DNA of 64,000 nucleotides from Uliginosibacterium sp. 31-16. Lineage in GTDB: Bacteria; Pseudomonadota; Gammaproteobacteria; Burkholderiales; Rhodocyclaceae. The notes beneath the pieces are model-generated. The model had not been told where the DNA came from and made no database searches. It saw only the letters and a program-made list of their open reading frames with translations. Every line of letters begins with the position of its first letter. The stretch's first letter is position 1. Below are positions 18,697-27,547 of this stretch, one piece after another. The stretch spans positions 1 to 64,000 of the forward strand of contig NZ_JAVALZ010000005.1 in assembly GCF_030730865.1 (NCBI RefSeq), in the 5' to 3' direction. The translations under genes and the position numbers were made by a program.

Positions 18697-19740
18697 TCAG
18701 CGTGAGATGTTCTCGCCGTCGCTGCTCTTCATCAGCGCCTTAACTTCCTCGGCGGTTACGAGGTTGAAGTCGCCATAAATGGTGTTCTTCAAGGTGCCCG
18801 CAGCCACGGCAAACTCCAGTGCCGAGGCGTCGTCGCCAGTGTAGTGGATCAGACCGTAGATCATCCCTGCCGCAAACGCATCACCCACGCCGACGCAGTC
18901 CACCACGTGCTCGATGGCATGGGTGCGGGCCTTGATCATCTTTCCGCCGGAATAGACCAGACCGGTAAATACGTGGTGGTTGGCATCCAGTGTGTTGCGC
19001 AGGGCGAGGAACAGTTTCTTGTCGCCGCCGGCCTTGGCATTCGTTTCCTCGAAGAAGCGCTGATAGCGATCAAGGTCGATGGCCTCATCCGCGCTGCGCG
19101 CCTTGAAGACGACGGGCTCGACGCCATACACCACCTTGTATTCGCTGCCGGTACCGAACAGCACGTCGGTCAGTTCCAGCAGGGGACGCATGACATCCTG
19201 CGCCGGCTTGCCGTATTGCCACAGGTTCTTGCGGTAATTCAGATCACAGGAAACGGTCAGCCCGGCCTGCTTGGCGGCGCGGATTGCTTCCAGCGTCGCA
19301 TCAGCGATGTCCTGCGACAGACCCGGGCCGATGCCTGACCAGTGCAGCCAGGTGGCGCCCTTGAGTACATGCGTCCAGTCGATCATGCCTGGCTTGAGTG
19401 TGGCAAAGGACGAGTTGGCCCGGTCGTACACAACCTTGGAGACTCGCTGGGCTGCCGGATTTTCATAGTAATAAAGGCCGAGACGCTCGCCACCGAACGC
19501 GATGTTGCCGGTTTCGATGCCATGCGAGCGAAGTTCCGCGAGACAGGCATCGGCGATGTCGTTTTTGGGGAAGCGGGTGACGAACTCGCTCTTCAGGCCG
19601 AAGTGCGCCAGGGATACAGCGCAGTTGGTTTCGCTGCCGCCGAAGGTGGCCGCAAACATGTTGGTCTGCGAAAGCTTGAGGTAGCCGGGCGGAGTAAGGC
19701 GAAGCAGAACTTCGCCGAAGGTAACGATACGATGTTCCAT
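18697..19740 (-). CDS. kdgK: PfkB-family sugar kinase, probable 2-dehydro-3-deoxygluconokinase
   Basis: The 347-residue ribokinase-fold enzyme has an N-terminal FGEVLLRLTPPG segment and the substrate-loop FGGSETNCAVSLAHFG. The catalytic motif is VGVGDAFAAG (Asp as base). The features fit KdgK, which phosphorylates 2-keto-3-deoxygluconate in sugar-acid catabolism. No other sugar-acid genes flank it, so the substrate assignment is by similarity only. It lies downstream of ackA but behind a terminator. Confidence 0.8.
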   Translation of the reverse strand: MEHRIVTFGEVLLRLTPPGYLKLSQTNMFAATFGGSETNCAVSLAHFGLKSEFVTRFPKNDIADACLAELRSHGIETGNIAFGGERLGLYYYENPAAQRVSKVVYDRANSSFATLKPGMIDWTHVLKGATWLHWSGIGPGLSQDIADATLEAIRAAKQAGLTVSCDLNYRKNLWQYGKPAQDVMRPLLELTDVLFGTGSEYKVVYGVEPVVFKARSADEAIDLDRYQRFFEETNAKAGGDKKLFLALRNTLDANHHVFTGLVYSGGKMIKARTHAIEHVVDCVGVGDAFAAGMIYGLIHYTGDDASALEFAVAAGTLKNTIYGDFNLVTAEEVKALMKSSDGENISR

Positions 19741-19786
19741 TTTTGGACCTTTTTTGTGTTTGAGGGGGAAGCGGGTGGTGCAATGA

Positions 19787-19812
19787 AAAAGGCCATCCGG
19801 GGATGGCCTTTT
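19787..19812. terminator. Intrinsic terminator between ackA and kdgK
   Basis: AAAAGGCCATCC and GGATGGCCTTTT flank a 2-base loop. It ends the maoC-pta/ackA transcript on the minus strand. Confidence 0.88.
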
Positions 19813-19830
19813 CAGTACTGCATGCAGGGC

Positions 19831-21024
19831 TTACAGACCCAGCAATGAGGTGGTGTGGTGCGCGATCATCCACTCTTCGTTGGTGGGGATCACGGCCAGT
19901 GCGACTTTGGAGTCGGCAGCGTGGATGCAGTGAGCCTTGCCGCGGACCTTGTTCAGTTCCGGATCCAGCTTGGCGCCCATCCATTCGAGGTAGCCGATCA
20001 CCTTGTTGCGCACGTATTGCGAGTTTTCGCCGATGCCGCCGGTGAATACCAGTGCTTCCAGGCCGCCGGCCGCCATCATCAGCGAGCCGATTTCGCGAGC
20101 AGCACGGTAGCAGAACAGTTCCAGCGCTTCCTTGGCTTCCGGAGCGTCGGAGGCTTCAAGGGTGCGCATGTCCTGGCTGATACCGGACACGCCCAGCAGA
20201 CCCGATTCCTTGTACAGGAAGTTGGAGATTTCCTTCGGGCCGTAGCCGTGGGTTTCCATCATGTACAGCAGCACGCCGGCGTCGATCGAACCGGTGCGGG
20301 TGCCCATCATCAGGCCTTCGATGGCGGTGAAACCCATCGAGGTGGCAACGCACTTGCCGTCGCGCAGGGCCGCCATCGAAGCGCCATTGCCCATGTGCGC
20401 GATGATCACGCAGCCGTGCGACTTGTCGCCAATCACTTCAGGCAACTGACGTGCGATGTAGTCGTAGGAGGAACCATGAAAACCATAGCGCTTGACGCCT
20501 TCTGCGGTGATCTTGCGCGGAATGGCGTAGGTCTGGGCCTGCCAGGGCTGGGTGCGGTGGAAGGCGGTATCGAAACAGGCCACTTGCGGCAGGTTCGGAT
20601 ACTTGGCGGCCAGCACACGGATCGGGCGCAGGTTGTGCGGCTGGTGCAGCGGGCCGAGCGGAATGAAGGTTTCCAGAACCTTGAACACTTCCGGCGTGAC
20701 CACCACGGGGGCGCTGTACTTCTCGCCGCCTTGCAGCACGCGGTGGCCCACGGCAGCCAGTTCAACCTTCTGGGCTTCCACCCAGTCCAGCAGGCTGGTC
20801 AGGGCCAGTTCCTGCTGGGCTTCCAGCGGGGTGCCTTCGGGCGACTTGATGACGGTGTCGAGCAACGTCTTGCCGTCGATGTCCTTGGCTACGAACTGGG
20901 TATTGGCGCCGATGCCGTCGATCTGACCGCGGTAGACCGAGGGAGCGTCCTTGACCAGCGGCAGGTTGAAGACGGCGAATTTCAGGCTCGAAGAGCCGGC
21001 GTTGATGATCAGGAGGGACTTCAT
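19831..21024 (-). CDS. ackA: Acetate kinase
   Basis: This 397-residue ASKHA-fold kinase interconverts acetyl phosphate and acetate with ATP. Motifs are INAGSSSLKFAVF at the N-terminus, GHRVLQGG, FDTAFH, YGFHGSSYDYIA and VFTGGIGENS. Length is standard. The ATG at 21024 is preferred because the first motif then starts at residue 7. It lies 22 bases after the MaoC-Pta fusion gene, so the two form one acetate-producing operon. Confidence 0.97.
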   Translation of the reverse strand: MKSLLIINAGSSSLKFAVFNLPLVKDAPSVYRGQIDGIGANTQFVAKDIDGKTLLDTVIKSPEGTPLEAQQELALTSLLDWVEAQKVELAAVGHRVLQGGEKYSAPVVVTPEVFKVLETFIPLGPLHQPHNLRPIRVLAAKYPNLPQVACFDTAFHRTQPWQAQTYAIPRKITAEGVKRYGFHGSSYDYIARQLPEVIGDKSHGCVIIAHMGNGASMAALRDGKCVATSMGFTAIEGLMMGTRTGSIDAGVLLYMMETHGYGPKEISNFLYKESGLLGVSGISQDMRTLEASDAPEAKEALELFCYRAAREIGSLMMAAGGLEALVFTGGIGENSQYVRNKVIGYLEWMGAKLDPELNKVRGKAHCIHAADSKVALAVIPTNEEWMIAHHTTSLLGL

Positions 21025-21046
21025 TTGATTCTCTTTCTCCAACAAT

Positions 21047-22465
21047 TTACAGGGATGCCGCCGCAAGGCGGTGAGCTACGAGACGCTTGACGACAGCGCA
21101 GGACGCGGCGCGGGCTTCTGCCCGGTCTGCGCGACTGGTCAGCACGATGGGCACACGGGCGCCCACCACGACGCCGGCGAGCAGCGCGCCAGCGAGGTAT
21201 TCGAGTTGTTTGGCGAGCATATTGCCGGATTCCAGATCCGGCACCACGAGAATGTCGGCACAGCCGGCCACTTCCGAGGTGATGCCCTTGGTGCGCGCGG
21301 CAAAAGGCGATACCGCGTTGTCAAAAGCCAGCGGACCGTCAAGGATACCGCCCTTGATCTGGCCACGCTCTGCCATTTTGCACAAAGCTGCGGCGACCAG
21401 GGTGGACGGGATCTTCGGGTTGATGGTTTCGACTGCCGAGAGCAGTGCCACGCGGGGACGGGCGATGTTGATGGCGTGGGCGACGTCGATGGCGTTCTGC
21501 ACGATGTCGACCATGTCTGCCAGCTCGGGCTGGATGTTGATCGCCGCATCGGTGATCAGCAGGGTGCGCGGATAGCGCGGCACATCGGCCACGAAGACGT
21601 GGCTGATGCGGCGTGCGGTGCGGATGCCGGTGACCTTGTTGACGACCTGGCTCATCAGCTCGTCGGTGTGCAGGCTGCCCTTCATCAGGGCATCGACTTC
21701 ACCGGTCTTGGCCAGGGCAACGGCACGTTCGGCGGATTCGACACTATGCTCGGTGTCGATGATCCGGCAGTCTTTCAGGTCTTCGCCGATCTGTTCAGCC
21801 GCCTTGCGGATCTTGGCTTCCGGGCCGATCAGGTAAGGGATGATCAGGCCTTCATGCATGGCCTGCAGGGCACCCTTGAGGGATTCCGCATCGCAGGGAT
21901 GCGCGACAGCCACCTTGATTGCAGGCAGACCTTCGCTTTGGGCCAGCAGTTCGTCGTAGCGGCGCTGCTGATCGGTGACGGTGACTTCAGGCAGGGTGGC
22001 GCGCGAACGGCGGATCTTGGTGGTGGGGGCGGCGACAACCGCTTCGCCCTCGACGACAAGTACGCCATCCTGATTGGTGACGGTGCAGGCGATGATCAGG
22101 TGTTTTTTTCCGGCAATCTTTTCGGCGCAGGTCAGTTTGACGGTCAGCGTGTCACCGATATGCACCAGCGCCTTGAAGCGCAGGTTCTGCCCCACGTACA
22201 CAGTGCCCGGACCGGGGAACTGGTTGCCGAGCAGTGCCGAGATCATCGCGCCCGAGAGCATTCCGTGGGCAGTGACCTCGCCAAACTGGCTTTCCCTGGC
22301 GTATTGATCATCCAGGTGGGAAGGGTTCACGTCGCCGGAAACCACGGCAAACAACTGGATGTCCTCGCGCCGCACCGTGCGCGAGAGGACAGCACTGTCT
22401 CCGACCTTCATTTCGTCGTAAGTGATGTTTTCCAGCGTGTCGAGTGGGGGATTGGTGATATCCAT
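21047..22465 (-). CDS. MaoC-phosphate acetyl/butyryltransferase fusion
   Basis: The 472-residue protein has two parts. Residues 1-150 form a MaoC-like hotdog domain (VVSGDVNPSHLDDQYA, HGMLSGAMISALLG). Residues 165-470 form a phosphate acyltransferase domain (AVAHPCDAESLKGAL, MKGSLHTDELM, ITDAAINIQPE, GILDGPLAFDNAVS). It should convert acyl-CoA to acyl phosphate, feeding AckA. The same fusion is common in beta- and alphaproteobacteria, where it is linked to acetyl phosphate and storage-polymer metabolism. AAGAAGG precedes the ATG, and a likely Anr/FNR-controlled promoter lies just upstream. Confidence 0.93.
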   Translation of the reverse strand: MDITNPPLDTLENITYDEMKVGDSAVLSRTVRREDIQLFAVVSGDVNPSHLDDQYARESQFGEVTAHGMLSGAMISALLGNQFPGPGTVYVGQNLRFKALVHIGDTLTVKLTCAEKIAGKKHLIIACTVTNQDGVLVVEGEAVVAAPTTKIRRSRATLPEVTVTDQQRRYDELLAQSEGLPAIKVAVAHPCDAESLKGALQAMHEGLIIPYLIGPEAKIRKAAEQIGEDLKDCRIIDTEHSVESAERAVALAKTGEVDALMKGSLHTDELMSQVVNKVTGIRTARRISHVFVADVPRYPRTLLITDAAINIQPELADMVDIVQNAIDVAHAINIARPRVALLSAVETINPKIPSTLVAAALCKMAERGQIKGGILDGPLAFDNAVSPFAARTKGITSEVAGCADILVVPDLESGNMLAKQLEYLAGALLAGVVVGARVPIVLTSRADRAEARAASCAVVKRLVAHRLAAASL

Positions 22466-22479
22466 GACCTTCTTCCTCT

Positions 22480-22528
22480 TGTATCAATAGTAACTATCGA
22501 AACCTGCCCTTTTGGTGATGTTCATCAA
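22480..22528 (-). promoter_or_regulatory. Probable Anr/FNR-dependent promoter of maoC-pta-ackA
   Basis: On the minus strand a TACTAT -10 element (22492-22487) precedes a predicted start near 22480, 15 bases before the ATG. An Anr/FNR-like site (GTGAT-N4-ATCAA on the plus strand, 22515-22528, one mismatch from consensus) is centred 41.5 bases upstream of that start. This is the classical class II activation spacing. Confidence 0.6.
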
Positions 22529-22649
22529 ATCGGGCCGCGAATTATGCCGCGCTGCGGCAAAACGGCAGCCCGTGTCGTGGGTGCTAGAATTCCGGCCTCT
22601 GCGCGCCGCCTTGCGGGAGCGCCAACTACCTGTTTCCGTACAAACCAGC

Positions 22650-24020
22650 ATGCAAATCACGATTCTCGCCGCCGGTCAGGGCAAACGCATGAATTCGCGC
22701 CTGCCCAAAGTGCTCCAGCCGATTGCCGGGCAGGCCATGCTTGCTCATGTTCTTGCAACGTCGCGTTCGCTCGGACCCCGGACGCTGTGTGTGGTGTACG
22801 GCCATGGCGGGGACCAGGTGCGTGCGGCGCTGGATGCCCCGGATATCGCATGGGCGGAACAGGCGCAGCAACTGGGCACCGGTCACGCCGTGCAGCAAGC
22901 CATGCCCTGGCTGGGCGACGAAGGTGCGGTGCTGGTGCTCTATGGCGATGTGCCGCTGATCCGGTCCGATACCCTGAAGGCTCTGGTGGATGCGGCAGGA
23001 AGCTCCCGCGTGGCTTTGCTGACCGTGACGCTGGCCGACCCCAAGGGTTACGGCCGCATCGTGCGCGACCTTGAGGGCCGTGTCGCTTCCATCGTAGAGG
23101 AAAAAGATGCTTCGGCCGCCGAAAAGACCATAAGGGAAGTGAACACCGGCATCCTGTGCGCGCCGGCTGCCCTGTTGCGTGCCTGGCTGGGGCGTCTGCA
23201 GAACAACAATGCCCAGGGCGAGTACTACCTGACTGACGTGATCGCCATGGCGGTCGCCGACGGGGTGGAGGTCGTTGCGCAGCAGCCCGCACATGAATGG
23301 GAAGTTCTGGGGGTCAATAACAAGGCCCAGCTCGCCGAGCTGGAACGCATTCACCAGCGCAATCAGGCGGATGCCCTGCTGGAAGCCGGGGTGACCCTGC
23401 TGGACCCGGCGCGCATCGATATCCGCGGTGAGCTGAGCTGTGGTCGCGACGTGGAAATCGATGTCGGCTGTGTATTCGAAGGCCGCGTGGAGCTCGGCGA
23501 CGGTGTGCGGGTGGGCGCGAACTGCGTGCTGAAAGACGTAAAGGTGGGCGCTGATGTGGTGATCAAGCCCTTCTGTCATTTCGAGAGCGCCGAAATCGGC
23601 GCCGCCGGCGTGCTCGGCCCGTATGCGCGCCTGCGCCCGGGCACGGTGCTGGCAGAAGACGTGCATATCGGCAATTTCGTCGAAGTGAAGAATTGCCAGA
23701 TCGCCGCTCATTCCAAAGCCAACCACCTGGCCTATCTGGGGGATGCCACCGTCGGCAGCCGTGTCAATGTTGGCGCGGGGGTGATCACCTGCAACTACGA
23801 CGGCGCCAACAAGCATCGCACGGTGATCGAGGACGATGCCTTCATCGGCTCGGACGCCCAGCTGGTGGCCCCGGTGCGCGTCGGCAAGGGCGCCAGCATC
23901 GGTGCCGGCACTACCCTGACGCAGGATGCACCGGCCGAGGCATTGACGATCTCGCGGACACGTCAGCTCACCATCACTGGCTGGCAGCGACCGGTAAAAG
24001 GAAAAAAGCAGGAGGGCTGA
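22650..24020 (+). CDS. glmU: Bifunctional GlmU: glucosamine-1-P acetyltransferase / GlcNAc-1-P uridyltransferase
   Basis: The 456-residue enzyme makes UDP-GlcNAc for peptidoglycan and LPS. The N-terminal uridyltransferase has [17 protein letters not shown] and YGDVPLI. The C-terminal left-handed beta-helix carries the acetyltransferase site (CNYDGANKH segment). Length equals E. coli GlmU. The ATG at 22650 gives the canonical [11 protein letters not shown] start; the longer upstream frame is unsupported. Its pathway partner glmS is 16 kb away rather than adjacent. Confidence 0.98.
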   Translation: MQITILAAGQGKRMNSRLPKVLQPIAGQAMLAHVLATSRSLGPRTLCVVYGHGGDQVRAALDAPDIAWAEQAQQLGTGHAVQQAMPWLGDEGAVLVLYGDVPLIRSDTLKALVDAAGSSRVALLTVTLADPKGYGRIVRDLEGRVASIVEEKDASAAEKTIREVNTGILCAPAALLRAWLGRLQNNNAQGEYYLTDVIAMAVADGVEVVAQQPAHEWEVLGVNNKAQLAELERIHQRNQADALLEAGVTLLDPARIDIRGELSCGRDVEIDVGCVFEGRVELGDGVRVGANCVLKDVKVGADVVIKPFCHFESAEIGAAGVLGPYARLRPGTVLAEDVHIGNFVEVKNCQIAAHSKANHLAYLGDATVGSRVNVGAGVITCNYDGANKHRTVIEDDAFIGSDAQLVAPVRVGKGASIGAGTTLTQDAPAEALTISRTRQLTITGWQRPVKGKKQEG

Positions 24021-24136
24021 AGAGCCGCTTGTGGCTTGATTCTTCGGCCGGTCAGCCTGCAAGGTCGCATGCGTCCTTGCTCTTCAGCCTGCCAGACTGA
24101 AGAGGTCCGCCAGCTGCGGCTTTGCGGCATGCGTCC
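24017..24136. repeat. Dispersed palindromic repeat, family 1 (copy 5)
   Basis: The left unit is CTGAAGAGCCGCTTGTGGC with TTCTTCGG; the right unit is CTGAAGAGGTCCGCCAGC with TGCGGCTTTGCGG. CTCTTCAGCCTGCCAGACTG joins them. It starts at the glmU stop codon and ends at the PilZ gene stop. Confidence 0.75.
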
Positions 24137-24141
24137 GTTTC

Positions 24142-24579
24142 TTAATCGATATGCGGAAATGTTGCGGCGTACTTGGTGATCCACTCCACTGCCGCCTGCG
24201 TGCTGTCCAGCTCGCGTCCTTCCCGCTCGCGAACCTCGCGGCGGTAGCGTTCGATATAGCAGAGCTGCTCGACCATGCGGGCCGCGAAGGCATCTTCGTG
24301 CATGACAAACTGGATGCCCAGCTCGTAGCAGGAGTGTGCGTGCCGGCACCACACCACCGCACCCCGGGCGCGGAAGGGACGCTGGCCGACCGGAATTTCC
24401 ACCGAGACTTCGCTGCCCACCACCATTGGCTCCTCCGAACGGCAGGCCAGACCACCCAGGCTTACGTCGCGCAGGTGGCGCAGGCTTCGCCCCAGCTGCC
24501 CCTCGCAATGGATGTGGATGGGCATTTCCGAGGGGTGGCGCAGATAGGCGCGATCGCGGTGCTGGATGGAGTGGGTCAT
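24142..24579 (-). CDS. PilZ-domain protein
   Basis: The 145-residue protein has the two c-di-GMP contact motifs of a PilZ domain: an RxxxR element near the N-terminus (RDRAYLRHP, spacing degenerate) and DVSLGGL (DxSxxG). A hydrophobic beta-barrel (VSVEIPVGQRPFRARGAVVWC) and a basic C-terminal helix follow. It probably responds to c-di-GMP made or broken by enzymes such as the GGDEF-EAL protein in this window. The output is unknown. Confidence 0.85.
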   Translation of the reverse strand: MTHSIQHRDRAYLRHPSEMPIHIHCEGQLGRSLRHLRDVSLGGLACRSEEPMVVGSEVSVEIPVGQRPFRARGAVVWCRHAHSCYELGIQFVMHEDAFAARMVEQLCYIERYRREVREREGRELDSTQAAVEWITKYAATFPHID

Positions 24580-24772
24580 GGCCTTGTGCCGGGGTGTCTG
24601 GTCCAGCCTAGTATCCGGTTTGTGCGGCGGCCATCAGGGTAAAACTGCCCTTGTGACGGTTTTCACGCTCCGGGCCGCCATACGCTCCTGACTGGCAGCC
24701 CCGGGGCGGGTTAATATCGCGCTGCGCACGATTTCTGCACGTGTCACGATCAATAAATCACGAGACAACACC

Positions 24773-26425
24773 ATGCCCGTCAAGCTCATCCAGACCACTC
24801 CTTCCGCCTACGCCTATCCGCTGCTGATCAAGAGTCTGCTGCACACGCCGCTGGCGATCGCGCCGGATCAGGAGATCAGCTATCAGGGCCGGGTGCGTTA
24901 CACCTACCGCGAATTCAACCAGCGCCTCGGGCGGCTGGCCAACGCGCTGGCGGGCCTGGGGCTGGAAGCGGGCCAGACCGTGGCGGTGATGGACTGGGAT
25001 AGCCACCGCTACCTCGAATGCTTCTTCGCCGTGCCCATGATGGGGGCGATCCTGCAGACCGTGAATGTGCGCCTGTCGGCCGAGCAGATCCTGTACACGC
25101 TGAACCACGCGCAGGCCGATGTGCTGCTGATCAATAGTGAATTCTTCCCGTTGCTCGCACCGATTGCCGCGCGCCTGACGACGGTGCGCAAATTCGTGCT
25201 GATCAGCGACGATGCGCAAGCGCCCGAGGCGCCGGTGACGCTGGCGTCCGAGTACGAAGCCATGCTCGCCGCGGCGCTGCCCGATTACGATTTCCCGGAT
25301 TTCGACGAGAACGCGCAGGCCACCACCTTCTACACCACCGGCACCACCGGCGACCCGAAAGGCGTGTATTTCAGCCATCGTCAGCTTGTGCTGCACACCC
25401 TGTCGCTGGCCAGTTCGCTGGGCACCGCACCGGGGCAGGGGCGCATGCACCGCGAAGACGTGTACATGCCGATCACGCCGATGTTCCACGTGCACGCCTG
25501 GGGCTTCCCGTATCTGGCGACCATGCTCGGTTTGCGGCAGGTCTATCCCGGCAAATACATGCCGGACAGTCTGTTGCGCCTGATCCGCGATGAGAAAGTC
25601 AGCTACTCGCACTGCGTGCCAACCATCCTGCACATGCTGCTGACCCACCCGCTGGCCGCCGAGATCGATTTCTCCGGCTGGAAGATCGTCATCGGTGGCT
25701 CGGCCATGCCGCAGGCGCAGGCGCTGGCCGCGATGAAGCGTGGCATCGATCTGTTTACCGGCTACGGCATGTCCGAAACCTGTCCGGTGCTGACCCTGGC
25801 CAACCTGAATACAGCTGACCTTGATCTGTCTGCCGAAGATCAGGCGGTGCTGCGCGCCAAGACGGGTCGGCCGATGCCGCTGGTCGATCTGCGCATCGTC
25901 GACGCCGAAATGGATGACGTGGTCCACGATGGCATCGCCACCGGCGAAGTGGTGGTGCGCTCCCCCTGGCTGACCCAGGGCTACCTCAAGGCGCCCGAGG
26001 CTGCCGAGGCCTTGTGGGAAGGCGGCTATCTGCACACTGCCGACATCGGCCACATCGACGCGCGCGGCTTCCTCAAGATCACCGACCGCATCAAGGATGT
26101 GATCAAGACCGCTGGCGAGTGGACGTCTTCGCTGGCGCTGGAGGATGTGGTCGGCAAGCACGAGGCGGTGCACGAAGTCGCGGTGATCGGTATCCCCGAT
26201 GCGAAGTGGGGCGAGCGCCCGCTGGCACTGGTGGTGCTCAAGCCGGATTTCGATGGCAAGGTGACCGAACACGCGATCCGCAATTTTTCTGCTCACCTGA
26301 TCGAGACCACGGGTGTCTCGCGCCACGGCGTGCTGCTGCAGGTGCAGTTCGTGCCAGCACTCCTGAAGACCAGCGTCGGCAAGATCAACAAGCGCGGGAT
26401 GCGCGAGGCACGCGTCGGCGGGTGA
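24773..26425 (+). CDS. Fatty acid--CoA ligase (AMP-forming)
   Basis: The 550-residue ANL-superfamily enzyme activates fatty acids via acyl-AMP. It shows the P-loop-like TTGTTGDPKGVYFSHRQ, FHVHAWGFPY, the YGMSETCP adenine-binding motif, and the hinge DRIKDVIKTAGEWTSS with catalytic Lys in the C-terminal KTSVGKINKRG. The motif set fits the medium/long-chain ligase clade. A small GIY-YIG gene starts 3 bases after its stop. Confidence 0.9.
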   Translation: MPVKLIQTTPSAYAYPLLIKSLLHTPLAIAPDQEISYQGRVRYTYREFNQRLGRLANALAGLGLEAGQTVAVMDWDSHRYLECFFAVPMMGAILQTVNVRLSAEQILYTLNHAQADVLLINSEFFPLLAPIAARLTTVRKFVLISDDAQAPEAPVTLASEYEAMLAAALPDYDFPDFDENAQATTFYTTGTTGDPKGVYFSHRQLVLHTLSLASSLGTAPGQGRMHREDVYMPITPMFHVHAWGFPYLATMLGLRQVYPGKYMPDSLLRLIRDEKVSYSHCVPTILHMLLTHPLAAEIDFSGWKIVIGGSAMPQAQALAAMKRGIDLFTGYGMSETCPVLTLANLNTADLDLSAEDQAVLRAKTGRPMPLVDLRIVDAEMDDVVHDGIATGEVVVRSPWLTQGYLKAPEAAEALWEGGYLHTADIGHIDARGFLKITDRIKDVIKTAGEWTSSLALEDVVGKHEAVHEVAVIGIPDAKWGERPLALVVLKPDFDGKVTEHAIRNFSAHLIETTGVSRHGVLLQVQFVPALLKTSVGKINKRGMREARVGG

Positions 26426-26428
26426 GTT

Positions 26429-26755
26429 GTGGCCAAGCGGCACCATCATCACGTCTACGTCATCGAGCTGTCGTGGGACGTGCTGCTGGAGCCGCGCTTC
26501 ATGAAATCCAACCCGGATTACCAGCCCGGCAAGCCCTGCGTGTACGTGGGCATGACCGGGCTGCAGCCGGATGAGCGCTTCGACAAGCACAAGGCCGGCA
26601 TCCGCGCCAACCGATTCGTTACCCAATATGGCTTGCGCCTGCTGCCTGCGCTCTACGAGTGTTACAACCCGATGCCGTATCATGCCGCAGCGGAGATGGA
26701 AGTTGAGCTCGGGATTGCGCTGCGCGAGGCCGGTTACGGCGTGTGGCAGGCCTGA
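26429..26755 (+). CDS. Small GIY-YIG-like protein
   Basis: The 108-residue product starts with a GTG and a four-histidine run. It then shows a VYVIEL strand and KPCVYVGMTG-(4)-RFDKHKAG, which resembles the GIY-YIG nuclease core (YVGMT plus downstream Arg and His), with a conserved Glu in AAAEMEVELG near the end. Nuclease activity is not proven. It lies 3 bases after the acyl-CoA ligase gene and is probably co-transcribed, without obvious functional link. Confidence 0.6.
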   Translation: MAKRHHHHVYVIELSWDVLLEPRFMKSNPDYQPGKPCVYVGMTGLQPDERFDKHKAGIRANRFVTQYGLRLLPALYECYNPMPYHAAAEMEVELGIALREAGYGVWQA

Positions 26756-26767
26756 CGCCGATGTGCC

Positions 26768-26845
26768 TTGAAAACGATAGCTGCGTTTCCCCTCCTCGCC
26801 GTGCAATAGCACTGTCTTCGTCGGGGTGTCTTGCTCTCGTTTCCA
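26768..26845. repeat. Intergenic repeat, family 2 (copy A)
   Basis: The sequence aligns with 27326-27430: AAACGATAGCTGCGTT, a TCGCCGTGC block, CACTGTCTTCGTCGGGG and CTCTCGTTTCCA. The ends AAACGATAG and CTCTCGTTT are roughly inverted, so the unit can fold back on itself. Confidence 0.55.
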
Positions 26846-26857
26846 ATCCACATCGGC

Positions 26858-26936
26858 GTGAAGAAGTGAGCAGGGCGGACTTCTTCAGCCAGCCTGCCGT
26901 CACAGCAAGACAGGACGCGGCTCTCCAGCCAGCCTT
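26858..26936. repeat. Dispersed palindromic repeat, family 1 (copy 6)
   Basis: It has TGAAGAAGTGAGCAGGGCGG followed by ACTTCTTCAG, then GGACGCGGCTCTCCAG. It directly follows a family-2 repeat and precedes yciH. Confidence 0.65.
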
Positions 26937-26966
26937 CTTTTGAAAATCGTTTTTGATCCGAACAGC

Positions 26967-27323
26967 ATGAAATCGAAAAGCTCCGGCGGCCTTGTCTATT
27001 CCACCGAACACGGCCGTACCTGTCCCGGCTGCCGTCAGCCGCTGTCCGCTTGCTCCTGCAAGCAGGCCATCGTGCCCGCCGGTGATGGCATCGTGCGCGT
27101 GTCGCGCGACACCAAGAGTCGTGGCGGCAAGTGCGTCACCGTCGTCAAGGGTGTGCCGCTTGCGGCGACTGAACTGGCCGCGCTGGGCAAGACCCTCAGG
27201 GCCGCTTGCGGCACGGGCGGAACCACCAAGGATGGCGTCATCGAAATTCAGGGCGACCATTGCGAAGCGGTGATGGCGAAGCTCAAGGCGCTGGGCTATA
27301 CCGTCAAGCGCGCGGGCGGCTAA
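26967..27323 (+). CDS. yciH: YciH/SUI1-family translation factor
   Basis: The 118-residue protein has a short zinc-like CPGC/CSC segment and then an SUI1 (eIF1-like) domain (RVSRDTKSRGGKCVTVVKGVPL, TGGTTKDGVIEIQGDHCEAV). E. coli YciH influences start-site selection. I chose the ATG at 26967 (KSKSSGGLVYSTEHG start typical of the family) over a TTG 27 bases upstream. Confidence 0.9.
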   Translation: MKSKSSGGLVYSTEHGRTCPGCRQPLSACSCKQAIVPAGDGIVRVSRDTKSRGGKCVTVVKGVPLAATELAALGKTLRAACGTGGTTKDGVIEIQGDHCEAVMAKLKALGYTVKRAGG

Positions 27324-27325
27324 AG

Positions 27326-27430
27326 CGTCGGCTCGCTCTGAAAGCGATGACAGCCTTACCTCCGCCTTGCCGTACTGGCGTACTGTCTGCGGCGGGGCGC
27401 CTTGTCCTCACTTCCAGAGCGAGCCGACGA
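27326..27430. repeat. Intergenic repeat, family 2 (copy B) with 15-base inverted ends
   Basis: Perfect arms CGTCGGCTCGCTCTG (27326-27340) and CAGAGCGAGCCGACG (27415-27429) enclose sequence homologous to copy A at 26768. It starts 3 bases after the yciH stop, so it can also act as a transcript-end hairpin. Confidence 0.65.
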
Positions 27431-27504
27431 AAGCAGCGCTCGTGGTTTGGTTTTGCGGAGGCCACGCCCAGACAACATAAGCCAGCCTGATCTGGCACAC
27501 TCCG

Positions 27505-27539
27505 CCCTTCACCCTTCACCCTTCACCCTTCACCCTTCA
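27505..27539 (+). repeat. Five tandem copies of CCCTTCA upstream of rhlE
   Basis: Five perfect 7-base units run from 27505 to 27539, ending 8 bases before the rhlE start codon. They occupy the place where the ribosome-binding site should be; no purine-rich site is visible. Confidence 0.9.
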
Positions 27540-27547
27540 CCCCTCCC

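Noticed and set aside
24758-26851. 697-codon minus-strand open frame
   Set aside because: It is antisense to the acyl-CoA ligase gene, whose catalytic motifs are all present.
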